In this document: positions 1 to 10,715 of the stretch, in pieces
How positions within the stretch are numbered: the stretch's first letter is position 1
Layout: every line of letters begins with the position of its first letter
Assembly (NCBI RefSeq): GCF_041435335.1
Contig: NZ_CP108430.1
Span: 7,095,001 to 7,159,000, forward strand
DNA: 64,000 nt
Source of the DNA: Streptomyces sp. NBC_01283
GTDB taxonomy: Bacteria > Actinomycetota > Actinomycetes > Streptomycetales > Streptomycetaceae
Direction of reading: 5' to 3'
Notes under the pieces: model-generated
The model's database searches: none
Told to the model about the DNA's origin: nothing
Seen by the model: only the letters and a program-made list of their open reading frames with translations
Made by a program: the position numbers and the translations under genes

Positions 1-3475
<3,475 letters not shown>

Positions 3476-3614
3476 TCAGTTGCTCGCGTCCACTGTGTTG
3501 GTTCTGAAACAACGAACAGTTGTGTCGGCTGAACAGTTACACCACTTAATTGAAGAGTGTGCTTGTTCGCTGCCCTGTTTGAGATCCCGCTTTTGCGGCG
3601 GGATATTTCATAGG
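3476..3614 (+). other. 23S-5S spacer
   Basis: 139 bases without a gene. It holds the 3' half of the 23S processing stem (around 3484-3497) and a hairpin ATCCCGC-tttt-GCGGCGGGAT (about 3583-3605) just before 5S rRNA, probably an RNase processing signal. Confidence 0.7.
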
Positions 3615-3733
3615 GTTTCGGTGGTCATAGCATGAGGGAAACGCCCGGTTACATTCCGAACCCGGAAGCTAAGCCTCATAGCGCCGATGGTACTGCAGGG
3701 GGGACCCTGTGGGAGAGTAGGACGCCGCCGAAC
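3615..3733 (+). rRNA. 5S rRNA
   Basis: Starts GTTTCGGTGGTCATAGC and ends GGACGCCGCCGAAC; the ends pair as helix I. The conserved loop CGCCCGGTTACATTCCGAAC is present. Length ~119 bases is normal. It closes the rRNA operon. Confidence 0.95.
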
Positions 3734-3743
3734 AATCTTTGGA

Positions 3744-3789
3744 GGACCCTTGGTCCCAGCGTCCACGCTGGGACCAAGGGTCCTTTTTT
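3744..3789 (+). terminator. rRNA operon terminator
   Basis: A perfect 18-bp stem (3744-3761 with 3766-3783) and a TCCA loop are followed directly by six T residues. It lies 10 bases after 5S rRNA. This is the only terminator in the window with a long U-tract. Confidence 0.95.
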
Positions 3790-3859
3790 GTTTTGTCGAA
3801 GCGCGCCGGCTACCCGGCTGCGCGAGAATGACTGCGGTACCGAAGACTAGGAGTCACCG

Positions 3860-5899
3860 ATGTCCACCAACTCTCCCGACGAGCGACCGGAGCGCGGGCA
3901 GCGCAGCCGGGACGGTGGCGACCGGGGCGGAAACCGTGGCGGCGCACCGCGTCGCGACAACGACCGCAGCGGTGGCGGGCGTCCTCCGTTCCGCCGCGAC
4001 GACCGCCCCACCTCCGGTGGTCCCCGACGCGACGACCGCGACCGGGGTGCCCCTCGTCGTGACGACCGTGGTGGCAGCGGTGACCGTGGCGGCTTCCGCC
4101 GTGATGACAATCGTGGCGGCGGCGGTGACCGTGGTGGTTTCCGACGTGACGACAACCGGGGCGGCAGCGGTGACCGCGGTGGATTCCGTCGCGATGACAA
4201 CCGTGGCGGCGGCAGTGGCGGCGGCTTCCGTGGGCGTGACGACCGTGATGGTGGCGGGCGTCCTCCGTTCCGTCGTGACGACCGCTCGACCTCCGGCGCA
4301 CCGCGTCGCGACGACCGCCGCGACGGCGATCGTCCCGCTTTCCGTCGTGACGACCGCTCCACTTCCGGCGCCCCGCGCCGCGACGACCGTGGTGGCGACC
4401 GTCCCCCGTTCCGCCGTGACGACCGTCGGGATGACCGGCGTGATGACCGCGGCGGTGACCGTGGCGGTTTCCGCCGGGACGACAACCGTGGTGGCGGCGA
4501 CCGTCCGGGGTTCCGTCGTGACGGGGATCGTCCGGCGTTCCGCCGTGACGACCGGCGTGACGACAACCGTGGTGGCAGCGGTGACCGTGGCGGCTTCCGT
4601 CGCGATGACAACCGTGCTGGCGGTGGCGGCGACCGCGGTGGTTTCCGTCGTGACGATCGCCGGGACGACCGGCGCGATGACCGGCCCCGTGGTGGCGACC
4701 GTCCCGCTTTCCAGCGCGATGACCGGCGTGACGACAACCGTGGTGGCGGCGACCGTCCTCCGTTCCGTCGTGACGACCGTCGGGATGACCGTGGCGGCGA
4801 CCGCGGTGGATTCCGCCGTGACGACCGCGGCAACGACCGCGGCAACGACCGCGGCAACGACCGTGGTGGCGATCGCGGTGGTGACCGTGGTGGTTTCCGT
4901 CGCGATGACAACCGTGGCGGCGGCGGTGGCGGCTTCCGCGGGCGTGATGACCGCGGACCGCGGCGCGACGACCGTGGTGGGCGGCCCGGCGGGTTCCGTG
5001 GGCGCGACGACCGGCGTGACGGCGACCGCGGTGGATACCGCGGGCGTGACGACCGTGACCGCGAGCCGATCAAGCGGCTGCCGATCCCCGATGACGTCAC
5101 GGGCCGCGAGATCGACAAGGACGTGCAGCAGGAGCTGCAGAGTCTTCCCAAGGGGCTCGCTGAGGACGTCGCCAGGAACCTGGTGATGGTCGCCAACCTC
5201 ATCGACGACGAGCCCGAGCAGGCCTACGAGTACTCGCGGATCGCGCTGCGGCTCGCCTCGCGCGTCGCCGCCGTACGAGAGGCCGCGGGATTCGCCGCGT
5301 ACGCGACCCAGAAGTACAACGAGGCGCTCGGTGAGTTCCGGGCCGCCAAGCGGATGACCGGCACGGTCGAGCTCTGGCCCGTCATGGCGGACTGCGAGCG
5401 CGGTATGGGCCGGCCCGAGAAGGCGCTGGACATGGCCGGTGCGCCCGAGGTGCAGAAACTGGACAAGCCGGGGCAGGTCGAGATGCGTCTCGTCGCCGCC
5501 GGTGCGCGGCGTGACCTGGGGCAGATCGATGCCGCCATCGTCACTCTGCAGGGCCCCGAGCTGGCATCGAACTCCGTCCAGCCGTGGACCGCGCGACTGC
5601 GGTACGCCTACGCCGACGCGCTGCTCGCGGCGGGTCGTGAGGACGAGTCGCGCGAGTGGTTCGCCAAGGTCATCGAGTCCGACAAGGACGGCAGCACCGA
5701 CGCGTCGGACCGCCTGGCCGAGCTGGACGGTGTCGAGTTCGTCGATGCGCTCCATGGCGACGCGGACGCGCCGGTCGCGGAGCCCGCGGTCGTCGATGCC
5801 ACCCCCGTCCACGAGGACGAGGACGAGGGCGTCGAGGAGTACTACGACGAGGACGACTTCGAGCTGGACGACGAGGGTGACGAGGACCGCAAGGCCTGA
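3860..5899 (+). CDS. Arg/Asp/Gly-repeat protein with C-terminal TPR domain
   Basis: A 679-residue protein in two unlike halves. Residues ~15-401 are low-complexity and made of shuffled units such as FRRDDNRGGSGDRGG, GRPPFRRDDR and GAPRRDDR, with essentially no hydrophobic residues except one Phe per unit. This is a predicted disordered RGG/RDD-like tract. Residues 402-~620 are a helical tetratricopeptide-like domain (IDDEPEQAYEYSRIALRLA, YNEALGEFRAAKRMTG). The tail is strongly acidic (EDEDEGVEEYYDEDD). The start follows AGGAG at 3849. The TPR half matches, as I recall, the small M. tuberculosis protein Rv1691 in the same gene order, so the repeat looks like a lineage-specific N-terminal extension. 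RGG tracts often bind RNA. The position just after an rRNA operon is suggestive only, and the function is unknown. Confidence 0.85.
   Translation: MSTNSPDERPERGQRSRDGGDRGGNRGGAPRRDNDRSGGGRPPFRRDDRPTSGGPRRDDRDRGAPRRDDRGGSGDRGGFRRDDNRGGGGDRGGFRRDDNRGGSGDRGGFRRDDNRGGGSGGGFRGRDDRDGGGRPPFRRDDRSTSGAPRRDDRRDGDRPAFRRDDRSTSGAPRRDDRGGDRPPFRRDDRRDDRRDDRGGDRGGFRRDDNRGGGDRPGFRRDGDRPAFRRDDRRDDNRGGSGDRGGFRRDDNRAGGGGDRGGFRRDDRRDDRRDDRPRGGDRPAFQRDDRRDDNRGGGDRPPFRRDDRRDDRGGDRGGFRRDDRGNDRGNDRGNDRGGDRGGDRGGFRRDDNRGGGGGGFRGRDDRGPRRDDRGGRPGGFRGRDDRRDGDRGGYRGRDDRDREPIKRLPIPDDVTGREIDKDVQQELQSLPKGLAEDVARNLVMVANLIDDEPEQAYEYSRIALRLASRVAAVREAAGFAAYATQKYNEALGEFRAAKRMTGTVELWPVMADCERGMGRPEKALDMAGAPEVQKLDKPGQVEMRLVAAGARRDLGQIDAAIVTLQGPELASNSVQPWTARLRYAYADALLAAGREDESREWFAKVIESDKDGSTDASDRLAELDGVEFVDALHGDADAPVAEPAVVDATPVHEDEDEGVEEYYDEDDFELDDEGDEDRKA
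3917..5062 (+). repeat. Imperfect codon repeat encoding the RDD/RGG tract
   Basis: The stretch is built from variants of CGTGACGACCG, GGTGGCGACCG and GGCGGCTTCCG in units of about 30-60 bases. Copies are not in fixed tandem order. The G/A/C-rich composition keeps both other forward frames and two reverse frames largely free of stops, which creates long spurious ORFs. Confidence 0.85.
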
Positions 5900-5914
5900 G
5901 CACTGACCTGGTAG

Positions 5915-5960
5915 TACGACAACGGGCGGGATCCCTGAAGGGATCCCGCCCGTTGTCGTA
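5915..5960. terminator. Bidirectional terminator between convergent genes
   Basis: A perfect 22-bp inverted repeat (5915-5936 with 5939-5960) with a two-base GA turn lies between the stop codons of two convergent genes. There is no U-tract, so it would work as an I-shaped actinobacterial terminator in both directions. Confidence 0.85.
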
Positions 5961-5976
5961 TCCGGAAGAGGCGGAT

Positions 5977-7254
5977 TCAGAGGCCGAGGCTGCGCAGGAC
6001 CAGGCCCGATGCCGGCTTGGGGCCGAAGGACGTGGACTTGCGGGGCATCGTGACCCCCTGGCGGGCCAGGTCGCGTACGACCTCTTCGCGGACCGGGTGC
6101 ATCAGGACGGCCGTGCCGCCATCACGTTCCGCCTTCTCCACGGTCGCACCGGTGTCGTGGATGTACGCGATGTGCTCCGGGGCGTCCGGGATCTGCCAGA
6201 TGTGATCGAGGAGCGTGGAGTGCAGGACCGTCGCGTCCAGGGTGCGCCAGGCCTCAGGCAGGTCGGCCGGGATCGTGCGGGCCAGCAGGTCGGGGTCGGG
6301 CCGGTCTATGAGGTGGAAGGCGCCGTCACCCACGAGGAGGAACGCGTTGCCTTCGGCCGCCGCGTCGGCCAGGGCTTCGAGTGCGTGCGGCAGGGGGCCT
6401 TCGACGGTGCGTACGCGGAAGGAGTCCGCGAGGGCGGCGAGGGCGTCCGAGACCGGGAGCCGGTGCAGGTAGCGGTGGATGGAGCGGACCCGGAGCGGGT
6501 AGCGCGCGGTGTCCACCAGGAGCACCAGGCCGTACTCCCACGGGCTGGACGTCGGGTGCTCGGAGCGCAGCCGGAGATAGGTCGCCCAGCGGTGGTGGCC
6601 GTCCGCGATCAGAGCCTGGTGGCGGGCGAGATCTGACTGGATCTCGGCGAGATCGGCGGGATCGGTGACCGCCCACAGACGATGGCTGAAGCCGTCCTCC
6701 GTGGTCGTCGACAGGAGCGGCTCGTGCGTCACGGTGCGCTCGATGACGGCTGTCGCGCCGGTGGCGTCGCCGTTCGAGCGGTACGTCAGGAGCAGCGGTT
6801 CGAGATTGGCGCTCGTCGCGCGCATCAGGGCCGCGCGGTCCTCCACGACATGGGTCATGACGCCTTCGTGGGGCAGGACGATGCCTTCGTCCGCCTCGGA
6901 GAGGCGCAGTGCGCCGATGACGCCGCGCTGCAGGATGCTGCCGTCGCGCTGTTCGTAGATGTAGAGGCTCGGCTCCGGGTCGGGCGCGAGGATGCCCTGC
7001 GAGAGCCAGGTCTGCAGGGTCTCGGCTGCCTGGTGGTTGCGGGCCTCCGGTGTGGTGGCCTGCGGGAGGATCAGCCGGACGATGTTGTGCGGGTCGGCGG
7101 ACTCCAGGTGGAGCAGGCCGTCGGGCCGTACGACCACGTCGTACGGCGGGGACGTCACGGCGGCAAGGCTGCCGACCTGCTCAGGGACGTAGCGCACGCC
7201 TCGGAACGGGATCAGGTCGAGGCCTTGGTCGTCGGTATGACCCGCTGTGTTCAT
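5977..7254 (-). CDS. DUF1015 family protein
   Basis: 425 residues, the usual length for DUF1015. The N-terminal signature is clear (LIPFRGVRYVPEQVGSLAAV followed by TSPPYDVV), as are the later IADGHHRWATYLRLR and SIHRYLHRLP segments. Some family members are annotated as SerK-like kinases, but I infer no activity here. No signal peptide or membrane segment is seen, so it is probably cytoplasmic. There is no ribosome site. A TACGAT hexamer sits six bases upstream of the ATG, suggesting a leaderless mRNA. It is divergent from the HAD phosphatase gene. Confidence 0.85.
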   Translation of the reverse strand: MNTAGHTDDQGLDLIPFRGVRYVPEQVGSLAAVTSPPYDVVVRPDGLLHLESADPHNIVRLILPQATTPEARNHQAAETLQTWLSQGILAPDPEPSLYIYEQRDGSILQRGVIGALRLSEADEGIVLPHEGVMTHVVEDRAALMRATSANLEPLLLTYRSNGDATGATAVIERTVTHEPLLSTTTEDGFSHRLWAVTDPADLAEIQSDLARHQALIADGHHRWATYLRLRSEHPTSSPWEYGLVLLVDTARYPLRVRSIHRYLHRLPVSDALAALADSFRVRTVEGPLPHALEALADAAAEGNAFLLVGDGAFHLIDRPDPDLLARTIPADLPEAWRTLDATVLHSTLLDHIWQIPDAPEHIAYIHDTGATVEKAERDGGTAVLMHPVREEVVRDLARQGVTMPRKSTSFGPKPASGLVLRSLGL

Positions 7255-7260
7255 TGCTGC

Positions 7261-7266
7261 ATCGTA
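7261..7266 (-). promoter_or_regulatory. Putative -10 box, leaderless DUF1015 gene
   Basis: TACGAT on the minus strand, six bases before the ATG at 7254, so transcription would begin at or next to the start codon. Confidence 0.5.
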
Positions 7267-7269
7267 TGT

Positions 7270-7292
7270 GTGTCAGTGGCATGAGCGATGAT
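7270..7292 (+). promoter_or_regulatory. RecA-NDp-like (PafBC-type) promoter
   Basis: GTGTCAGTGGC matches 10 of 11 bases of the actinobacterial DNA-damage promoter element TTGTCAGTGGC. It is followed, after the required six bases, by GATGAT (consensus TAGggT; A in position 2 and T in position 6 are kept). It would drive the HAD phosphatase gene with a ~28-base leader carrying GAGGAG. In mycobacteria this element is used by PafBC. Its use here is inferred. Confidence 0.55.
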
Positions 7293-7326
7293 CGGGGGAG
7301 TGGGATCGATCGAGGAGCGATGCGTA

Positions 7327-8355
7327 ATGAGCCAGACCGCCAGGACGCGGCCCGAAGGCAGCCGAAATGTGCTGAGCGAGGCGTATGACACGGCGCTGCT
7401 CGACCTGGACGGGGTGGTGTACGCGGGCGGTCACGCGATCGCCCACGCCGTCGAGTCGCTCGGCACGGCCCGGTCCGGCGGCATGCATCTCGCGTACGTG
7501 ACGAACAACGCGCTGCGCACGCCGGACGCGGTGGCCGGGCATCTGACGGAGCTCGGCATCCCGACCGGGGCCGCGGACGTCATCACGTCCGCGCAGGCGG
7601 CGGCGCGGCTGGTGAGCGAGCAAGTCCCCGCGGGGGCGCGGGTCCTCGTGATCGGCGGGGAGGGGCTGCGGGTCGCGCTGCGGGAGCGCGGGCTGGAGCC
7701 GGTGGAGTCGGCGGACGACGATCCGGTGGCGGTCGTGCAGGGGTACGGCGGTCCCGACATGGCGTGGGGCCGTTTCGCCGAGGCCTGTTTCGCGATCGCG
7801 CGGGGGGTGCCGTGGTTCGCGTCCAACACGGATCTGACGATTCCCAGCGCGCGGGGCATCGCGCCCGGCAACGGCGCGGCGGTCGAGGTCGTACGCATCG
7901 CGACGGGCGCGGAGCCGCAGGTCGCGGGTAAGCCGCTGCCGCCGATGCACCGCGAGACGATCCTGCGGACGGGCGCCGAGCGGCCGTTGGTCGTGGGGGA
8001 CCGGCTCGACACGGACATCGAGGGCGCGTTCAACGGCGAGGTGGACTCGCTGCTCGTCCTGACCGGGGTGACGGACGGCGCCCAGCTGCTGGCTGCCCCG
8101 CCCGAGCACCGGCCCACGTACGTGGACGCGGATCTGCGCGGCATGCTGACCGGCCAGCCCGAAGTGGCCCCGGTGGAGGGCGGCTTCGGCTGCGGCGGGT
8201 GGACGGCCGCGGTGCGAGGCCAGGAGTTGGTGCTGGACGGTGAGGGCGATGCCATGGACGGGCTGCGGGCGCTGTGCGCGGCGGCGTGGACGGAGGCGGG
8301 GGACGGGAAGTGCACGCTGGACGGGGAGAAGGCGTTGTCACGGCTGGGGTTGTAG
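7327..8355 (+). CDS. HAD-superfamily phosphatase (NagD/phosphoglycolate phosphatase-like, subclass IIA)
   Basis: 342 residues. HAD motif I DLDGVVY carries the nucleophile Asp26 and acid Asp28. Motif II is in VTNNALRTP, the motif III Lys is in VAGKPLPPMH, and motif IV is GDRLDTDIEG. The C2-type cap lies between motifs II and III, as in NagD-like phosphatases that act on sugar or nucleotide phosphates. I chose the ATG at 7327 because GAGGAGCGA (7311-7319) is well spaced. An in-frame upstream ATG (7288) falls inside the predicted -10 box. An M. tuberculosis homologue sits in the same position relative to tlyA (Rv1692, recollection). The substrate cannot be told from sequence. Confidence 0.88.
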   Translation: MSQTARTRPEGSRNVLSEAYDTALLDLDGVVYAGGHAIAHAVESLGTARSGGMHLAYVTNNALRTPDAVAGHLTELGIPTGAADVITSAQAAARLVSEQVPAGARVLVIGGEGLRVALRERGLEPVESADDDPVAVVQGYGGPDMAWGRFAEACFAIARGVPWFASNTDLTIPSARGIAPGNGAAVEVVRIATGAEPQVAGKPLPPMHRETILRTGAERPLVVGDRLDTDIEGAFNGEVDSLLVLTGVTDGAQLLAAPPEHRPTYVDADLRGMLTGQPEVAPVEGGFGCGGWTAAVRGQELVLDGEGDAMDGLRALCAAAWTEAGDGKCTLDGEKALSRLGL

Positions 8356-8507
8356 CCGGAGCACGCCGTAGCTCCGACCCCGCTTGCCGGGCTCGGCTGT
8401 TCCGGCCTGGGGCCGGGGGACCCTGTGCTGAACGCCCGCCTCGTGGCGAAGCCCCGGCTGGAGGGTGGTCGGGGCCTCGGCGTGCCGTGAAGGGGTGGGG
8501 AGAGAGG

Positions 8508-9341
8508 TCAGGCCGTCTCGTTGCGGTCGATCAGCTCGTCCGTGGTGGTGCCCCTGCGCCAGTAGCCGGAGAACGAGATCCGCTTGCGGTCGAAGCCTCG
8601 GTCGCCGACCAAATGGCGGCGGACCGTCTTGACCGTCGCGGACTCGCCCGTGACCCAGGCGTACGGAGTGCCCGAAGGGAGCTCGGCGGCACGGATCGCC
8701 GACGGCGTCGTGTCCTGCTCCGTGAGCCAGGTGATCTCGGCGTCGGCCTTCGTGGACAGCTCCTGCTTGTCCGCCAGGTCGTGGACCTCGATCCAGACGC
8801 GGGTGGGCGTCGCCGCCGGGAGTGTCTCCAGGATGGCCGCGACCGCCGGGAGCGCCGACTCGTCGGCGGTCAGCAGGACCCAGTCGGTGTCCGGCGGGGG
8901 CCTGAAATCGTAGGCGCCGTTCTCCTCCTCGATCGGGGCGAGTACGCCGATCCGAGCGCCGGGGCGTGCGGACCGCGCCCAACGAGTGGCCGGGCCGTCG
9001 TTCGGCGAGGGAGCCGCGCCATGGACCGCGAAGTCGACGATCAGCTCGTCCGGATCCCGGCGCAGTTCACGTGTGGTGTAGGTGCGCATGATGCCCCGGA
9101 CGGCGGGATCGAGGGCGAGCCAGTCGGCGTACCAGCCGGCCGCGTTCCCCTCCGAGGTGTCCGGCATGACGGGCGCGTCCTGTCCGGGGTGCGGAAGGAA
9201 CACCTTGATGCGCTGGTCGCGGCCCGCGGAGCCCATCCGGGCCAGTCCTTCGCCGCCGAGGGCCACGCGGATCATGGAGGGCGTGACGTACTCGGTGCGC
9301 AGCACGTGGACGTCGAAGAAGTGGTACGGGGAGTCAGTCAT
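8508..9341 (-). CDS. Siderophore-interacting FAD-binding reductase (ViuB/SIP family)
   Basis: 277 residues. The FAD-binding signature RTYTTRE is at about residues 85-91, after a beta-barrel N-terminus (MIRVALGGEGL). The NAD(P)H-binding SIP domain follows (LLTADESALPAVAAILE) and ends with the conserved GYWRRGTTTDELI. Such proteins reduce ferric-siderophore complexes in the cytosol to release iron. The start codon overlaps the stop of the upstream binding-protein gene as TGATG, which indicates translational coupling. It is the last gene of the minus-strand half of the uptake cluster and is probably iron-repressed through the box at 10693. Confidence 0.93.
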   Translation of the reverse strand: MTDSPYHFFDVHVLRTEYVTPSMIRVALGGEGLARMGSAGRDQRIKVFLPHPGQDAPVMPDTSEGNAAGWYADWLALDPAVRGIMRTYTTRELRRDPDELIVDFAVHGAAPSPNDGPATRWARSARPGARIGVLAPIEEENGAYDFRPPPDTDWVLLTADESALPAVAAILETLPAATPTRVWIEVHDLADKQELSTKADAEITWLTEQDTTPSAIRAAELPSGTPYAWVTGESATVKTVRRHLVGDRGFDRKRISFSGYWRRGTTTDELIDRNETA

Positions 9342-10420
9342 CAGGTGAGCCTCTTCGACTTCTCGATGGCGGCGGCGAGTTGTTCGAGCACGGGGGCGTA
9401 ACCGGCGTAGCTGTAGCGCTCCTCCATCGACCAGGGCACGGTCTGGCCGGCCTTGACGGCGGGGAGCAGCTTCCAGGTGGGTTTTTTCGCGAGATCCTTG
9501 GGCTGCAACGCGCTCGACCGGTTGTCGATCATGATGAGATCGGCGTGATATTTGTCGGCGTTCTCCCAGCTGAGGAATTCCCAGAAGCCCCAGTCGTCGC
9601 TCTTCTTGCCCTCGACGAACTCGACGCCCAGGTCCTTGAAGTAGTTGAGGTCGCAGTACGAGTCGGGCACGGCGACGTAGAACTGGTCGTCGTCGCCCGT
9701 CATCGCCAGGACCTTGAGGCCGCGGTTGGCCTTCGCGGCCTTGCGCAGGGTCCGCTCGGCCTTGTCGAAGCGGGCCTTGGCCGCCCGTACCTTCTCCGTA
9801 CCGAGGTCCGCGCCCAGGGATTCGGCGAGCTCGGTGTAGCGCTTCAGCGGTTCCAGGAGCGAGGCGCGTGCGCCGTTGATACCGACGGTGGGCGCGAGCG
9901 ACTCGATCTTCTTGGCGCTGTCCGCGGGCACGAACCACAGGGCGGGGGGCGGGAACATGTTGCTGATCAGCAAGTCGGGTTCAAGGGCCGCGTACTTCTC
10001 GATGCTGAACTGGTTGAAGGACTCTCCCAGGCTGGTCAGTTTGTCGACATCGAGATCGCCCGCCTGCGGGTTGGGCTTGCCGCCCACCGGCTTGGACGGG
10101 CCGAAGATGCCGGTGCACGAGACGCCGTAGTCGTGCAGGGCGGCGGCCGTGCTGACGAAGGCGACGATGTTCTTCGGGGCGTGGTCCACCTTGGCGGTCC
10201 TGCCGCGGTCGTCCTTGAAGCTCCAGGGCCCGGAGCCCGTGCGCTCCCCGGACTTCCCCGCTTTCCCGGATTTCCCGGATTTCTCCTCGCTCCCGCAGGC
10301 GCTGAGCAGGGCGCCGAGGCCGAGGGCTCCGCCGGAGGCGAGCAGGCCGCGGCGGGACATGCCCCCAGAGGTGAGGCCGGGGGTGGGCCCGGAGGCGGGG
10401 GAGCGGTGGGTGGTGGGCAT
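9341..10420 (-). CDS. Ferric-siderophore-binding lipoprotein (FecB/FhuD-like), Tat type
   Basis: 359 residues. The N-terminus has a twin-arginine signal (MSRRGLLASGGALGLGALL) ending in lipobox LLSAC, then a Lys/Gly/Ser linker and a periplasmic-binding fold (NIVAFVSTAAALHDYGV, PDLLISNMFPPPALWF). Exported folded and lipid-anchored, it would hand ferric-siderophore to the permeases encoded divergently. I chose the ATG at 10420, which follows AGAAGG and overlaps the stop of the small ORF before it (TGATG). An earlier in-frame start (10555) would add a basic, non-signal-like extension. The ligand class (hydroxamate or other) is not determinable. Confidence 0.9.
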   Translation of the reverse strand: MPTTHRSPASGPTPGLTSGGMSRRGLLASGGALGLGALLSACGSEEKSGKSGKAGKSGERTGSGPWSFKDDRGRTAKVDHAPKNIVAFVSTAAALHDYGVSCTGIFGPSKPVGGKPNPQAGDLDVDKLTSLGESFNQFSIEKYAALEPDLLISNMFPPPALWFVPADSAKKIESLAPTVGINGARASLLEPLKRYTELAESLGADLGTEKVRAAKARFDKAERTLRKAAKANRGLKVLAMTGDDDQFYVAVPDSYCDLNYFKDLGVEFVEGKKSDDWGFWEFLSWENADKYHADLIMIDNRSSALQPKDLAKKPTWKLLPAVKAGQTVPWSMEERYSYAGYAPVLEQLAAAIEKSKRLT

Positions 10421-10662
10421 CAGGCTGCCGCCTTCTTCGTGGCTTTCGCCGTGGCTTGCGTGGTGGCTTCGCGGTCGTCCTCGAAGCCGTCGTCCTCGAA
10501 GCTCCGGTCCGAGCCGCCGACCGGCGATCTTGCGCCGCCGTCCCTGCCGCCGCATGCTGTCCCGAGTCCGCCGATACCGAGGGCGCCGCCCGCGCCGAGC
10601 GCACCTCGACGGCTCGGACCTCGACGGCTCGGACCAGGAGGTATCGGGCGGCGGGCATGCAT
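10420..10662 (-). CDS. Small ORF resembling a duplicated Tat-lipoprotein signal
   Basis: 80 residues. Residues ~17-39 (SRRGALGAGGALGIGGLG followed by TACGG) align with the signal of the downstream binding protein at about 15 of 22 positions, including the RR pair and lipobox Cys. No binding domain follows, only an acidic then Ala/Lys/Thr-rich tail. It has a usable AGAAG eight bases before the ATG and is the first ORF after the iron box. Its TGA overlaps the next ATG. It may be a leader peptide, a small lipoprotein, or the stump of a duplicated and deleted binding-protein gene. I cannot decide which, and it may not be expressed. Confidence 0.45.
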   Translation of the reverse strand: MHARRPIPPGPSRRGPSRRGALGAGGALGIGGLGTACGGRDGGARSPVGGSDRSFEDDGFEDDREATTQATAKATKKAAA

Positions 10663-10692
10663 CGGTGGTGCTTCTCTCGTCGAAGTCGAGTG

Positions 10693-10711
10693 CGAGGGTA
10701 GGCTAACCTAA
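10693..10711. promoter_or_regulatory. Iron box (DmdR/IdeR-type operator)
   Basis: The 19-base site matches the consensus TTAGGTTAGGCTAACCTAA at 16 positions (right half TAGGCTAACCTAA is perfect). It lies between the divergent siderophore genes, 5 bases before the GTG of the permease gene and ~30 bases before the minus-strand ORF. TAACCT (10704-10709) within it can serve as -10 of a leaderless permease mRNA, so repressor binding would block that promoter directly. Confidence 0.88.
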
Positions 10712-10715
10712 CCTG

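Noticed and set aside
3917..5062. CRISPR-like repeats
   Set aside because: Units are irregular in length, lack unique spacers, and are codon-structured in one frame.
3687..5812. Long ORFs overlapping the RDD/RGG gene (499 codons forward, ~450 and ~650 codons reverse)
   Set aside because: They arise from the stop-free repeat vocabulary, have Ala/Val/Thr or Arg/Ser/Pro monotony, and only the frame starting at 3860 continues into a normal TPR domain with a ribosome site.
9342..10555. Extended start for the siderophore-binding protein at 10555
   Set aside because: It would add 45 basic residues before a complete Tat signal and hide the lipoprotein start; ATG 10420 has a ribosome site and stop-start overlap.
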